A DNA stretch of 64,000 nucleotides from assembly GCA_949317995.1 (NCBI GenBank), contig OX439040.1:77721972-77785971 (forward strand), written 5' to 3'. Below the pieces are notes generated by a model, which did not search any database, was not told the origin of the DNA, and saw only the letters and a list, made by a program, of their open reading frames with translations. Origin of the DNA: Acholoe squamosa (taxonomy: Eukaryota > Annelida > Polychaeta > Phyllodocida > Polynoidae). Shown here in pieces: positions 31,107 through 42,741 of the stretch. The position numbers and the translations under genes were made by a program. Each line of letters starts with the position of its first letter. The stretch's first letter is position 1.

Positions 31107-32425
31107 TATACATAGGTAGACGCTATACAGAGGTAGATGCTATACATAGGTAGACGCTATACAGAGGTAGATGCTATACATAGGTAGATGCTATACATAG
31201 GTAGACGCTATAGTAGACTCGCTATACATAGGTAGATGCTATACATAGGTAGACGCTATACATGAGTAGACTGTACATAGGTAGACGCTTTGCATAGGTA
31301 GACACTGTACATAGGTAGACACTGTACATAGGTAGATGCTTTACATAGGTAGACACTGTACATAGGTAGACGCTATACATAGGTAGATGCTATACATAGG
31401 TAGATGCTATACATAGGTAGATGCTATACATAGGTAGATGCTTTGCATAGGTAGACACTGTACATAGGTAGACACTGTACATAGGTAGACACTGTACATA
31501 GGTAGATGCTATACATAGGTAGACACTATACATAGGTAGACACTGTACATAGGTAGATGCTATACATAGGTAGACACTATACATAGGTAGACACTGTACA
31601 TAGGTAGATGCTATACATAGGTAGATGCTATACATAGGTAGATGCTATACATAGGTAGACACAATACACAGGTAGACGCTATACATGGGTATACACTATA
31701 CATAGGTAGACACTGTACATAGGTAGACGCTATACATAGGTAGACACTGTACATAGGTAGATGCTATACATAGGTATACACTGTACATAGGTAGACACTA
31801 TACATAGGTAGACGCTATACATGGGTAGACTGTACACAGGTAGATGCTTTACATAGGTAGACACTATACATAGGTAGATGCTATACATAGGTACACGCTA
31901 TACATAGGTAGACACTATACATAGGTAGATGCTATACATAGGTAGACGCTATACAGAGGTAGATGCTCTACATGGGTAGACGCTATACATAGGTAGATGC
32001 TCTACATGGGTAGACGCTATACATAGGTAGACACTATACATAGGTTGATGCTATACATAGGTAGCCGCTTTACAGAGGTAGACGCTATACAGAGGTAGAC
32101 GCTATACATGGGTAGACACTATACAGAGGTAGACACTATACATAGGTTGATGCTATACATAGGTAGATGCTGTACATAGGTAGACGCTATACATAGGTAG
32201 ACACTATACAGAGGTAGACACTATACATAGGTTGATGCTATACATAGGTAGATGCTATACAGAGGTAGACACTATACATAGGTTGATGCTATACATAGGT
32301 AGATGCTCTACATGGGTAGACGCTATACATAGGTAGACACTATACATGGGTAGATGCTATACATAGGAACACGCTATACATAGGTAGACGCTATACATAG
32401 GTACACGCTATACATATACATAGGT
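31107..32425. repeat. 17-bp satellite array, about 77 copies
   Basis: Consensus GGTAGACGCTATACATA with variants GATG, GACA, CTGTAC and ACAGAG. 31516-31630 shows a 51-bp higher-order unit (GATGCTATAC / GACACTATAC / GACACTGTAC order, repeated), and 32030-32300 a second pattern with GGTTGATGC. It starts 8 bp after the end of a Fam-A copy. Confidence 0.95.
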
Positions 32426-33010
32426 CGACCAACCTCCTGTTGTGTGTTATGTATACATGTCTCTATGATGGAGGCTGAGGTACTGCTGGTAGCTGGTGGT
32501 ATATGGGGAGGTGGACGTCTGGCAGCTGGTCGATCACTCCCTCCCCCTCTCCCCCCCCCCCCTCATCCTCCATGGTGACCCTTCCTCCAGTGGGTCATGT
32601 CGGGATATGTGCCATCTGGGGATGGGCGCCATGCCTGGTATCAAGGTCAACAGGTCATGGAGGAGGGGAAGGGGAGGAGGGGGGCAATGGAGGAGGGGAA
32701 GGGGTAGACTGGCTGCAGTCCATTGATTTTATTATGAGATAATTGAAATAAAATGGGAAAATGGAAATTGAAAACATTTCTAGTGAATCTATTTCTAGTG
32801 CAGCCAGAGGAGGAGAGGCATGGGGGGTAGTGGGATTGGGAGGGGAGTTAAGGGACTGCAGCCAGTCTAGGGAAGGGGAGGAGGGGGCAATGGAAGAGGA
32901 GAGGAGGGGGGAGAAGACCGTGGAGGAGGAGGAGGGACGGCGAGGGGCAGGTAGGTAAAATATATTGGGATCAATTCCCCTCTCCTAATAAGGCTAAATC
33001 TTTAACTCTG
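32426..33010. other. Unassigned; GGAGG-rich DNA with a 17-bp inverted pair
   Basis: 32650-32955 is purine-rich (GGAGGAGGGG). TAGACTGGCTGCAGTCC at 32705-32721 returns inverted at 32853-32869, and GGGGGCAATGGA follows or precedes each, so the two halves look like an old inverted duplication. Confidence 0.5.
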
Positions 33011-33192
33011 ATGCGGCCCTTAAAGGTTTAACGGCTGCTGATTCAGGAGTGCATCATGCCCATTGGTCATCATGATGAAGTGCTGACAAGGCTACTAGCC
33101 AGCACTTCATTGGAGCAGGGCCGGCGAATGCAGCCCTGGCGAGTTACTTGTCAGGGCTACATTCATGCATCATGCAGACCGATAGACATAGA
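33011..33192. mobile_element. Fam-A copies, end-to-end fragments
   Basis: A right-end scrap (ATGCGGCCCTTAAAGGTTTA) is followed at once by a left arm GCTGCTGATTCAGGAGTGCA, a shortened P1, and a P2 hairpin AATGCAGCCCTGGCGAGTTA. Confidence 0.75.
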
Positions 33193-33445
33193 TCCCATTC
33201 CTCGATCCCCCTACCACTCCCCCTTTCCCTTCCTCCCACCTTCCCAGGCCAACATTATTATTGGGCTGACCACCCCCCCACCCCCCAACTCCTCTTGATC
33301 CCACCCACATCTCCCTCTCCAACACGGGGAGGTCAAACCCCGGGTTCAAACATATTGGGATCACCCCCACCCCCACCACCTACCCTCATTTCCCTCGTCA
33401 TCCTCCCAAACATTTGTCCAGTGGTTGCCACGTTGTATTCTTGCC
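33193..33445. other. Unassigned, C-rich
   Basis: Pyrimidine-rich (CCCCCCACCCCCCAACTCC) without gene features. Confidence 0.5.
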
Positions 33446-33622
33446 CCATGCTGATGCATTCGTGCATCAGGACGACCCTAGAACCTTTGCACACTCCTCA
33501 AAATAAGAGTCGCCATGATGCACCAATGCAGTCTAGCATTTGCACGACACTGCATTGTTACATCATGACGACCAAGGAGTATGAATCTGGAGGCATCATT
33601 CTGGTGGTAAAGGGTTATTAGC
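33446..33622. mobile_element. Fam-A copy with P3-like hairpin
   Basis: GCTGATGCATTCGTGCATCA, linker, hairpin CACCAATGCAGT..ACTGCATTGTTACATC, tail AAGGGTTATTAG. Confidence 0.7.
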
Positions 33623-33626
33623 CATT

Positions 33627-35349
33627 ACCCTTTAAGGTCCACACGTGCATTAATGCATCATGCCCATCGGTCGCCATGATGCATGAATGCAGCCCTGGTG
33701 AGTAATTCTCCAGGGCTACATTCTACAGGATACACTCCCGGAGGGTGGTCACGACGGAGTGCTGGTGAGACTGGTGCGCCATGGGTGCATCATGTCGACC
33801 TATGGACATGCTGCTGGTGCACCATGAGTGCATCATGTCGACCTATGGACATGCTGCTGGTGCGCCATTAGTGCACCATGTCAACCTATGGACATGCTGC
33901 TGGTGCACTATGGGTGCATCATGTCGACCTATGGACATGCTGCTGGTGCACCATGGGTGCATCATGTCGACCTATGGACATGCTGCTGGTGCACCATGGG
34001 TGCATCATGTCGACCTATGGACATGCTGCTGGTGCACCATGAGTGCAACATGTCGACCTATGGACATGCTGCTGGTGCACCATGAGTGCATCATGTCGAC
34101 CTATGGACATGCTGCTGGTGCACCATGGGTGCATCATGTCGACCTATGGACATGCTGCTGGTGCGCCATGGGTGCATCATGTCGACCTATGGACATGCTG
34201 CTGGTGCACCATGGGTGCATCATGTCGACCTATGGACATGCTGCTGGTGCGCCATGAGTGCATCATGTCGACCTATGGACATGCTGCTGGTGTGCCATTA
34301 GTGCATCATGTCGACCTATGGACATGCTGCTGGTGCACTATGGGTGCATCATGTCGACCAATGGACATGCTGCTGGTGCACCATGGGTGCATCATGTCGA
34401 CCTATAGACATGCTGCTGGTGCACCATGGGTGCATCATGTCGACCTATGGACATGCTGCTGGTGCACCATGGGTGCATCATGTCGACCTATAGACATGCT
34501 GCTGGTGCACCATGGGTGCATCATGTCGACCTATGGACATGCTGCTGGTGCACCATGGGTGCATCATGTCGACCTATGGACATGCTGCTGGTGTGCCATG
34601 GGTGCATCATGTCGACCTATGGACATGCTGCTGGTGCACCATGGGTGCACCATGTCGACCTATGGACATGCTGCTGGTGCACCATTAGTGCATCATGTCG
34701 ACCTATGGACATGCTGCTGGTGTGCCATGGGTGCATCATGTCGACCTATGGACATGCTGCTGGTGCGCCATGAGTGCATCATGTCGACCTATGGACATGC
34801 TGCTGGTGCACCATGGGTGCATCATGTCGACCTATGGACATGCTGCTGGTGCGCCATTAGTGCACCATGTCGACCTATGGACATGCTGCTGGTGCACCAT
34901 GGGTGCATCATGTCGACCTATGGACATGCTGCTGGTGTGCCATTAGTGCACCATGTCGACCTATAGACATGCTGCTGGTGCACCATTAGTGCACCATGTC
35001 GACCTATGGACATGCTGCTGGTGCACCATGGGTGCACCATGTCGACCTATAGACATGCTGCTGGTGCACCATGGGTGCATCATGTCGACCTATGGACATG
35101 CTGCTGGTGCACCATGGGTGCATCATGTCGACCTATGGACATGCTGCTGGTGTGCCATTAGTGCACCATGTCGACCTATGGACATGCTGCTGGTGTGCCA
35201 TTAGTGCACCATGTCGACCTATGGACATGCTGCTGGTGTGCCATTAGTGCACCATGTCGACCTATGGACATGCTGCTGGTGCGCCATGGGGGCACCATGT
35301 CGACCTATGGACATGCTGCACTCCTGCATCAGTCGCTCTTAGAGGGTTA
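33627..35349. mobile_element. Fam-A element hosting a 43-bp satellite
   Basis: Left part 33627-33772 (CCCTTTAAGGTCC, left arm, P2, linker GATACACTCCCGGAGGG) and right part (CTGCACTCCTGCATCAGTCG + CTCTTAGAGGGTTA at 35317-35349) are a normal Fam-A copy. The satellite lies between them. Confidence 0.85.
33773..35320. repeat. 43-bp satellite, 36 copies, no length variation
   Basis: Unit GTGCATCATGTCGACCTATG + GACATGCTGCTGGTGCACCATGG. CATGTCGACC first occurs near 33789 and the last equivalent near 35294, exactly 35 x 43 bp apart. Variation is limited to a few sites (CACC/CGCC/TGCC, ATGG/ATGA/ATTA, GCATC/GCACC, TATGG/TATAG). The unit derives from the Fam-A right arm (GCATCATGACGACCAATGGG + CATGATGCA). 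Units 33-35 are identical to each other, so the right end has been homogenised. The unit has few stops in any plus frame, hence long meaningless ORFs. Confidence 0.97.
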
Positions 35350-35467
35350 CAAGGCAATATGTCCAACAGCAAATATGGGCATGTCCGCTGCCCCAGCTGA
35401 CGCTGTTATTTACTGCCTTGACCTACACAGACGCATGGTGGTAACCACTGAAGGACCGCATGGCTTT

Positions 35468-35712
35468 TTAACCATTTAAATGCCCATATTGGCATGACCC
35501 ATTGATTGCTGTGATGTATGAATGTTGCCCTGTTGATTAACTCCAGGGTTGCATTCATGCATAATATCGACCCTACAGGGTTGTTACACCGCCATAGGGT
35601 CACCATGATGCTCCAATGAAGTGTAGGTGAGCAGACTCACCAGTGCTTCATTGGTGCATCATGTCAACCAATGGGCATGATGCACTTCTACACATTAGTC
35701 GACAAGGGATCA
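35468..35712. mobile_element. Fam-A MITE copy (P2 then P1)
   Basis: TTTAACCATTTAAATGCCC, P2 variant with GTTGCCCTGTTGATTAACTC, linker CGACCCTACAGGGTTG, P1 with GTGTAGGTGAGCAGACTCAC, right arm. Confidence 0.8.
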
Positions 35713-36026
35713 GCTGCAGAACAAACCCATCACTGCATCATTGGGACATCATGCTGTATTGATACAGTCAAGCTAAATAGACACACCATGCCCCTCTTAC
35801 AGGACATCCGTTCCCCTTGCCCGATCACATAATGTGCAGCCGGAATAGTTATGATGTTGATACTAGTAAAATGGATATAACCACCTACTTATCAAATGTT
35901 ACATATGACAAAGGCACCATGCAAATAGATTAACAGTCAAGAATTAGTAAAATAATATGTGTGTACTCAAGAAGGAAGGATCAAATATGTGCCCTTAGAC
36001 TGATATACCTTTCTGTTTGTCTACTC

Positions 36027-36031
<5 letters not shown>
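35713..36031. other. Unassigned
   Basis: Apart from a Fam-A scrap (GGGACATCATGCTGTATTG) at about 35743, nothing recognised. Confidence 0.4.

Positions 36032-36085
<54 letters not shown>
36032..36085. repeat. (TA)n microsatellite
   Basis: About 54 bp of AT. A second block follows 54 bp downstream. Confidence 0.97.
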
Positions 36086-36090
<5 letters not shown>

Positions 36091-36137
36091 TATATGTTCT
36101 TCCATCATGTCGTAATGGTTCTGCCATTAGAAGACCA

Positions 36138-36139
<2 letters not shown>

Positions 36140-36193
<54 letters not shown>
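36140..36193. repeat. (TA)n microsatellite
   Basis: About 54 bp of TA, second block of the pair. Confidence 0.97.
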
Positions 36194-36196
<3 letters not shown>

Positions 36197-36244
36197 CCAT
36201 CAATAACAAGAGGCAATGTATGACACTGCATCTACTCCACTATA

Positions 36245-36752
36245 GCCTCTAACCCTTCAAGTGTTGCTGATGCATTAATGCATCATGCCAATTTGTCATC
36301 TTGATGCATAAATGAGTGCAGGAGCTGATCGTGAAGAAGTGCATCACTGGTTGGCATGATAGATACATGTACGAATAAAAATGCAGACAACTCTGCTTGC
36401 CAGCACTTCATTGGGACTTCTCCAAGAGTACTATATCAAACCAAAGTTTTATCGATACATCCTGCAGATTCTCCAGTAGTGTGTGAATCCTGTAGGGTCA
36501 CTTTGATGCATAAATGTAGCTTTGGGGAGTAACACACAAATGCTGCATTCATGCATTACGATGGCATGATAAGCGAAAAGGGGCCTTAGTGCACGGTCCC
36601 CTTTCCCAGGACATGTCACCTATGATCATGATGCACAAATGTAACGCCGGTGAGTTTCTCATTCAAGAAGACCAATGGGCATGATGCATGAATGCAGCCC
36701 TGACTGGTTTCCCAGGAGGGCTGCAATAGGCATAATGTATCAACCCAGTAGG
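36245..36752. mobile_element. Fam-A compound region, several eroded copies
   Basis: Left arm AACCCTTCAAGTGTTGCTGA, P1 half (CTTGCCAGCACTTCATTGGG), linker, P2 with GTAGCTTTGGGGAGTAACAC, then further pieces to GGCATAATGTATCAACCC. At least two copies merged. Confidence 0.6.
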
Positions 36753-37503
36753 AATTGGTTGATTATCTACCAAACCTCTGTATGAGGTTGTAGATACGTA
36801 AATACTGGTTGGTATAAATGGGTTGATAACTGAGGTTGATATTGAGTAGTTTTATGGAGGTTTATTTATGTAGACATTACGTTAAAATTGCCGATTGATT
36901 ACATATGTTGGTTCGACGTAACTCTACGTCTGTCTGTACTTTCAACTCTTCTCACCAGGTGGCAGTGTAGCATGCCATTGTATTTAATTGAGACCTCCCT
37001 CATTATTATTATGTTAATTAATCTTCTGTGGGGATATTATAAAATTGATTGAAACGAAACCTGTATCAATCTTTGGTTTGCAATTAAGTTTGTTCAGAAT
37101 ATTCAATCATAATGGGTAAAATCTCCTCTAATTTGGATCTAGGTACAGTCATTCTGTAATATTTGGGCAAAATATATACATGCCCAGTATCAAACCTTCA
37201 ACATACAACCAGGAGTTAGATATTTGACACTTCAAATGATGAAACTTAAGGCTGAAGGACATGGGGTCTATGTTTCCAAGCCTGAAATATCTACGTGTAA
37301 TTTACGTACATATGACGTATTTCTGTTTACTGGGAAGGCATTGGCTGCCCTTAAATGGCTGGGAGTGCATGTACTATTAATAGTTTTCCTGGTCTCTCAT
37401 TGAGTCAGTTAGCTGTAGAGGGTGACATAGGAGGGACTCATTACCCCTACACCCCATGATGTCTACATCACCAGCCACCCCCACCCCACCATACAATGTA
37501 CTG
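36753..37503. other. Unassigned, AT-moderate
   Basis: A short hairpin CTACCAAACCTCTGTATGAG.. at 36758; otherwise nothing recognised. Confidence 0.45.
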
Positions 37504-37711
37504 CACTGTAAAAAAATAACTGTTGAATCTACCAAGGGTAAAACTGAAGAGTGAGCCACTGTATTTGTATAGCATGGAACCAGTGTAGTTTTTACAAGAA
37601 GCCCCAGGTGGCAGTATGGTCTTACAAGCAATTTCTGTGAAAATAACGACGGATCTCTGCAAACTTTGGGACGAGGATTCCATCGTTAGTTCAATGACAC
37701 TTTTTAGAGTG
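37504..37711 (-). mobile_element. Fam-E MITE, intact minus-strand copy
   Basis: CACTGTAAAAAAATAACTGT, GTTGAATCTACC, GAAGCCCCAGGTGGCAGTAT, ending CACTTTTTAGAGTG followed by TA. About 208 bp. Confidence 0.85.
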
Positions 37712-37853
37712 TACTATAGCCTCCCTTTGTTACATGACTAGCCCCTATCTTTCATCCCTGTGTGTAATACCCCTATCACCCCTTTTGTCCCTGCCTGCCC
37801 TAAATAAATGGTACTACCATACACAGGGGGTAATCATGGTGCCTAGTATTCTG

Positions 37854-38022
37854 TATTGCCCCGTATAAGTGCCTGGTCTTGAAAAGGAGCCAGGGACTAC
37901 AGGGGTATTGAAATTTCAATACACTTCAAGTTTTGAATAAACGCCAGTCTTGACTAAAGGCTGGGGTCGGGCCTGGTCGGAATTAATGGGCCCCCGGGTG
38001 CTTATAACATAATAAGGTCAAA
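37854..38022 (+). mobile_element. Fam-D MITE copy
   Basis: GCCCCGTATAAGTGCCTGGT, AGGGGTATTGAAATTTC, GAATAAACGCCAGTCTTGAC, CCCCCGGGTGCTTATAACAT. Confidence 0.65.
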
Positions 38023-38067
38023 TAAACATCAGCACCCCATGAAATAAGTACTCTGTGCTAGAAACTG

Positions 38068-38170
38068 TACCGTAAACCCCCGCATATAAGCACGGCTTAC
38101 AGACCAGGGCCTGCCGTGGCTCTATAGTTCCTTCCTGAACTCAGGGTGTGGTTTATATGTGGGGTTTTAC
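38068..38170. mobile_element. Fam-C hairpin MITE, short
   Basis: TACCGTAAACCCCCGCATAT paired with the complement of TTATATGTGGGGTTTTA. GCACGGCTTACAGACC and AACTCAGGGTGTGG lie between. Confidence 0.65.
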
Positions 38171-38289
38171 ACCTAAGCTGGTCTGTGTTTTAGGGGAACT
38201 AGAAGCTTTAAGAGCCATTAAGTTTACACTCTTCATGTCATGGCTGGTACGAACGTCACAATAGATTACTAGATTACTAGTACTAGAAC

Positions 38290-38556
38290 CTCCGTATTCA
38301 ATGGGGGGCATTGAATACAATGTGTCCGTAATCAATGGGTGTCTGCCATCTTAGATTTTGAAAAAGTTCTGAGCTGTTTAAAAGCAAAATAACCCCCTAG
38401 GCCATTACATAAATGCAAATGTCCACTTCCATGGGATTTTTTACATTGTATTCCCCTCTGTAAAACCCCATATAATGGCTTCGTGGGATATGCCAGTCCC
38501 ACCTCGGGGAATACAATGTAAAAATATCCCATGGTCGTGGACCTTTGCTTATTTAT
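38290..38556 (+). mobile_element. Fam-L repeat with long hairpin
   Basis: A single-stranded-type left part (TCCGTATTCAATGGGG, CTGCCATCTTAGATTTTG) is followed by a hairpin of about 50-bp arms (38408-38456 and 38506-38556) built on GTCCACTTCCATGGGA and TACATTGTATTCCCC. An inverted copy lies at 53553-53787. Confidence 0.75.
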
Positions 38557-39849
38557 TACCTTTGGTTTCAGTAAAGTGCAATACAGTGTTACACAGTACT
38601 AAAGCATATTCATATATATTATTCTGGTGTGTGCTTTTTATGTCAACCTACACAAGGAATCGTTCATATACCCTACCCTTTTACCAATACACATTTCTAT
38701 TTGCAAACCAACCATGTGTCTGGGATACATAGCCCAGTACACACCTATCAACTATCTCAATGAATGGACACTCTATCAACCCATTCATGGAGCTAACAGA
38801 AAACTGATAGTCGCCCCACAAACTTAGGGTGCGGCTTATACATCTCAAATACACACCACGAATGTAAATATTCTCAACATTACTGGAAATATTTTCTGCA
38901 TTCCTGGAACTTTCTGGCGTCTATATTTTCATGCAGTATGCCTTGAATTATCTGCAGACCATCTTCTCGGTATTCCTTTAATTGTCTGCACAACTATTCC
39001 CGGTATGCTTGGTATTGCTACACCATGGTTTTAAGTTGGAATTGCTTTCATGGTGAATCCTTCCCGTCACCATAATAAAACCTGTCATCTCTGTGATTTA
39101 AAATTCTTCAACGTCCCTATGAACAGTTTCATTAAGTATTTAAGATGAAAAACAGGCAGCTAGAGCAGAGTGGCGTTTTGCCAATATAAAGGAGACTGGG
39201 AGACTGACTTTAACTTGTGATGCTGGCTCGTGTTGAGGGATGCAAATAAAGGGACACGGTGGGACTGGAGCCGGGACTGGAGCCGGTTTGATGGGGTTTG
39301 GTGGGGAGGGGGGGGGGTCTGCTGGCAGACCATACCCCCCCCCCACTCTTTACCCCCTTCCCCCTACCTCACAACATTACAACCGGTATCATTACCAGTT
39401 ACAAACGTCCTACTACCAGCACCCCTCCCCACCTACCCATGCAAACCGGAACTCCCCCATCCCCCTCCCCCCACCCACCAATACTCATTTCCTGGCCTGG
39501 TCCGAGCTCAAAGCTCATGCCACCAACGCACTGACGCCAATAAATTAACTCTTCTGACGCACAGTGACAATTAGAGGCGAATTATTCATTGGCTAGGCAA
39601 GGCAAAAGTCCTAATGAAATAAAAGCAGACCCAGTTGATATCTGGAGGCTCACAAAGCTTATTGTTACAAAAACCTGGGCTCCAGGCGTTAGGTTTTAAT
39701 ACTGGTGTTCAGGTTAGGAAGCTTTAGGCGGGGCTCCAGGATTAGGACTCACTATGTTGCCTGAGTATTATCACATTTTCTGTACTACTACAAGTACTCC
39801 TCACGGGGTGGTGAGGGGCTATGGGATCTGAAGTTGGACAAAGGGGTCT
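38557..39849. other. Unassigned; C/G runs and a hairpin at 39306-39344
   Basis: CTTAGGGTGCGGCTTATAC at 38823 is a Fam-C scrap. GGGACTGGAGCCG occurs twice at 39262-39287. At 39306-39344 a GGTCTGC/GCAGACC hairpin is bracketed by a G-run and a C-run. C-rich to 39480. ORFs here are composition-driven. Confidence 0.45.
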
Positions 39850-39960
39850 GACCCATTGGTCGGCATGATGCACCGATGAAGTGCTAATGAGTTTGGTCGC
39901 CAGCACTTCATTGGTGCATCATTCCAGGTTTGGCATAACGCAGGCCTTGTGAGTTACTTA
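39850..39960. mobile_element. Fam-A fragment (P1)
   Basis: CCCATTGGTCGGCATGATGC, P1 (GAAGTGCTAATGAGTTTGGT and partner), scrap of P2 GGCCTTGTGAGTTACTTA. Confidence 0.75.
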
Positions 39961-40604
39961 TATGATCCTCCAAACCCCGGTTGCAGCTTACAGTATTCTA
40001 TATTATGGAAGACTCCCGGGGGAAGACTATTGAATTTTATTGGCAGGCCACAGGTGCAGATTGTGCGCGGGTATGGTGTATACGCGATGGTTTACGGCAA
40101 TTGCAAATTAGAAGGCTTTCACCACAGTGTCCTTTCGCCTTCCTCAATATATCATATCAATAGATGGAGTGTGCTGAATGAAACTACGGTACAAGTATCC
40201 AATAGGCCAAATAAAAAAAGGTTTGTTTCCAGTAACCCGACCGACCGTAGCAAAACAGGGGCAAAAAAAACTTCTTTTTTTTTGTGATTATGAAGAATTT
40301 TGTCTCATTTTTTTTCATATTTCAAAGAAATTTTCATTACTTTTTGAGGATTTTTCCTGTATCCTTTTCATGTTCTTCCCTTCTCTCATAGTTGCCATTT
40401 TCCCATCATTATTTTACAATGAAATCAAAGATGTTTTGATACATCCCTTGATATGTGCCCTAACGTGTCCTACATAAATGTAAAAAAGAAATCCTTCCTA
40501 CCGAACCTAGCTATTTGAGCTATGTTACTGGAAACACACTTTTATTTTTCTTGTCCTTTAGCCCTTTAAAGCAGGAATTATCCTGACACAGTAAGAGTAA
40601 AGAT
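39961..40604. other. Unassigned; T-rich
   Basis: Overlapping ORFs at 39949-40477 but no domain or codon bias. T-run at 40273-40283. Confidence 0.4.
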
Positions 40605-41069
40605 GTTTAACCTTCCATGCATTATGCAGGGGCGTAGGAAAAGGGGGTGCCAATATTTTCCAAGAACTCATAAACACAAAGGAAAAGAAGCTAAAACTTT
40701 ACATCTCAAATTAGATTATTATGGTGATGTCAAAGGGAAAATGGGGGTCTGAGCCTAAAGTCAGATCCAAAATTTACCAAAAGTTACTTTTCTATATGAA
40801 TTCTATATACGCATTATATAGACGCCATCACGCATCAGCCGACAATTCAAGGTGGTCACGACGTTGCCCTCACTGGCCCCCCTCCAATGAAGATTTGCTT
40901 CCTACGCCTCTGTTATGCTGACTGACCTTCGGGGAGTGCATCAACCCAATAGAGTCGGCATGATGCATGAATGCAGCTCTGGCAAGTACACTCCCCAGGG
41001 CTGCATTTATGCATCATGCCGGCCAATGGGTATGATGCATATCGGCATTAGCACCCCTTACAAGGGTTA
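40605..41069. mobile_element. Fam-A copy split by Fam-J
   Basis: Scrap TTCCATGCATTATG, the J element 40627-40912, then linker CTTCGGGGAGTGCATCAACC, a P2 hairpin GAATGCAGCTCTGGCAAGTA, right arm CCCCTTACAAGGGTTAA. Confidence 0.75.
40627..40912 (+). mobile_element. Fam-J MITE, copy 2
   Basis: CAGGGGCGTAGGAAAAG to TTCCTACGCCTCTG. Lacks the G-run and about 60 bp present after the left end of copy 1; the rest is about 95% alike. Confidence 0.8.
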
Positions 41070-41147
41070 ATGCTAATCACCACCATGTTATGCCAAAGGT
41101 ATTAACCTTCTATACATGTATGATCCACGCACCTGTCACCTCTTTGT

Positions 41148-41202
41148 CACGTGACGTATTCTATGACGTAACACTTCCGGTCATAGGTAGTTCTTGACGT
41201 CA
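41148..41202. promoter_or_regulatory. E-box/CRE motif cluster
   Basis: CACGTG (41148), TGACGTA (41152), TGACGTAA (41164), TTCCGG (41175) and full CRE palindrome TGACGTCA (41195) lie within 55 bp. No adjoining gene is seen, so a promoter role is only a suggestion. Confidence 0.25.
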
Positions 41203-41261
41203 TGGCAATTATCAGTGTATTACATACCTAATAAATGCATGAATTAAACGGATAGAGGCTA

Positions 41262-41506
41262 ATGCTAGATCAATACATCATGTCCATTGGTAGTCATGAT
41301 GCATGAATGTAGTGCTGGCGCGTAACTCGCCAAGGCTACATTGAGGCTACATGCATGCAGACTCTACAGAAATGATGCACATCCAGTGGGTCGGCATGAT
41401 GCACCAATGAAGTACTTGTGAGCAGACTTGCCAGCACTTCATTGGTGCATCATGATGACCAATGACCATGATGCACTCCTGCAGCATTGACCCTCAAAGA
41501 GTTAAA
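41262..41506. mobile_element. Fam-A MITE copy (P2 then P1)
   Basis: Left arm, P2 (GAATGTAGTGCTGGCGCGTA), linker, P1 with GAAGTACTTGTGAGCAGACT, right arm CTCAAAGAGTTAA. Confidence 0.8.
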
Positions 41507-42630
41507 TAATTTAGTTCACCAGGCAGTGTTACAGGTGCATGCTGGGTAGGTGGCCAATTATCAGATCGCTATTTAGCAGACATGCAGGTGTCTCTATAAT
41601 TAGCACTTTTTGTGTTTACCTCCAGGTTTGCCACATATAATTATGTTGTTTGTATACTCCATGCGCATCTTTTGTAAACATAACAAATGCTTATAGACAT
41701 AGCCTATAAATTATATACGAATAGAAGTGCAGAGAGTTCAAGACCATTTCACATCAAATAGAAATAGGGACATAATTCTGCACTGTGAGCAGCCTCTTTT
41801 GTTCTCTCAGTCTTCATAATAATCGACTCCTCATCTCCTGAAGCAATAGTGACTAAATTGTAAGCGAAATTTAATCTAAGGCAAGAGTATTATGATAGGG
41901 GATATGTTAGTTGGTGGATATCACGTAATGAGGAAAAAGGGTCATTTCCAAACACTCCCCTTTTATAAATCAAATAAATAGCATTAGGTTTAAAGTGAGC
42001 GACAAAGGAATTAAGACTAATATCTGGAGCCCTATAAGGAGGAACCCACAAAATTGTGAATCAACATGGCAAAAAGGGTCTCCATGAGGTCATTCACAGA
42101 GGTCCCTTTTGCTTTGTGGATATTGTGCTTCTCGCTTTTAGACAGGTACTAGAATGGAATCAATGAGAGGTAATGCTCTTCATTCACTGCAGTATTTTCA
42201 GGGTGTAACATCTCGTCAGGTACCGGGTCAAGCAATGAGAGCCCCCTCTAAGGATCCCGCTACACTGATATATAGAGTGCATGTTGACCAGGGGGTTGCC
42301 TTAAGGCCGATAAGACCTGCCTATCTAGACCATCTTGCCTTAGAGCTTAATGTTGCAGCTTGTCTATTGATAGAAACTGAGGGGAATTGAAACAACCCTA
42401 GGTTTTATGTTGGCCAATGTTATGTATGTATAGATTATTGGCGAGGAACCAATTATGTTATATTACATAATTGTAAACAGTCAATATATCTGATAATGAC
42501 ATGTTATTTGATAATCATGGTGGGAATAGCTCTAATTATATGGTCGTGTGTAGTCTGCTATATTCATTACAATGGCTGTCCACACAAATGGCCCTGTTAC
42601 AGGAATTACAGCCACTATGTCATTGTTATG
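41507..42630. other. Unassigned, repeat-poor
   Basis: About 1.1 kb with no family recognised. A 78-codon frame at 42154-42390 (plus) has no known motif. If a single-copy exon is hidden here it is not visible. Confidence 0.4.
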
Positions 42631-42741
42631 AACCCTTCACGGGCTACATACTGCATTAATGTATCATGCCCATTGCTGTCATGGTGCATTTATGCATCGT
42701 GTACATCATGTCATGATGCACTCCTGCACCAAACCCGTTAT
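42631..42741. mobile_element. Fam-A fragment (two ends, no full cassette)
   Basis: AACCCTTCACGGGCTACATA, ATGTATCATGCCCATTGCTG, then GTCATGATGCACTCCTGCAC. Confidence 0.7.

Noticed and set aside
31390-31635. Minus-strand frame of YLCIASTYVQ repeats
   Set aside because: Translation of the 17-bp satellite.
34043-34966. 307-codon open frame
   Set aside because: It is the 43-bp satellite read through; the unit has few stop codons in any plus-strand frame, and translation merely cycles every 43 residues.
33773-35320. CRISPR-like regular repeat
   Set aside because: Units are contiguous with no unique spacers, and the surrounding DNA is eukaryotic and transposon-derived.
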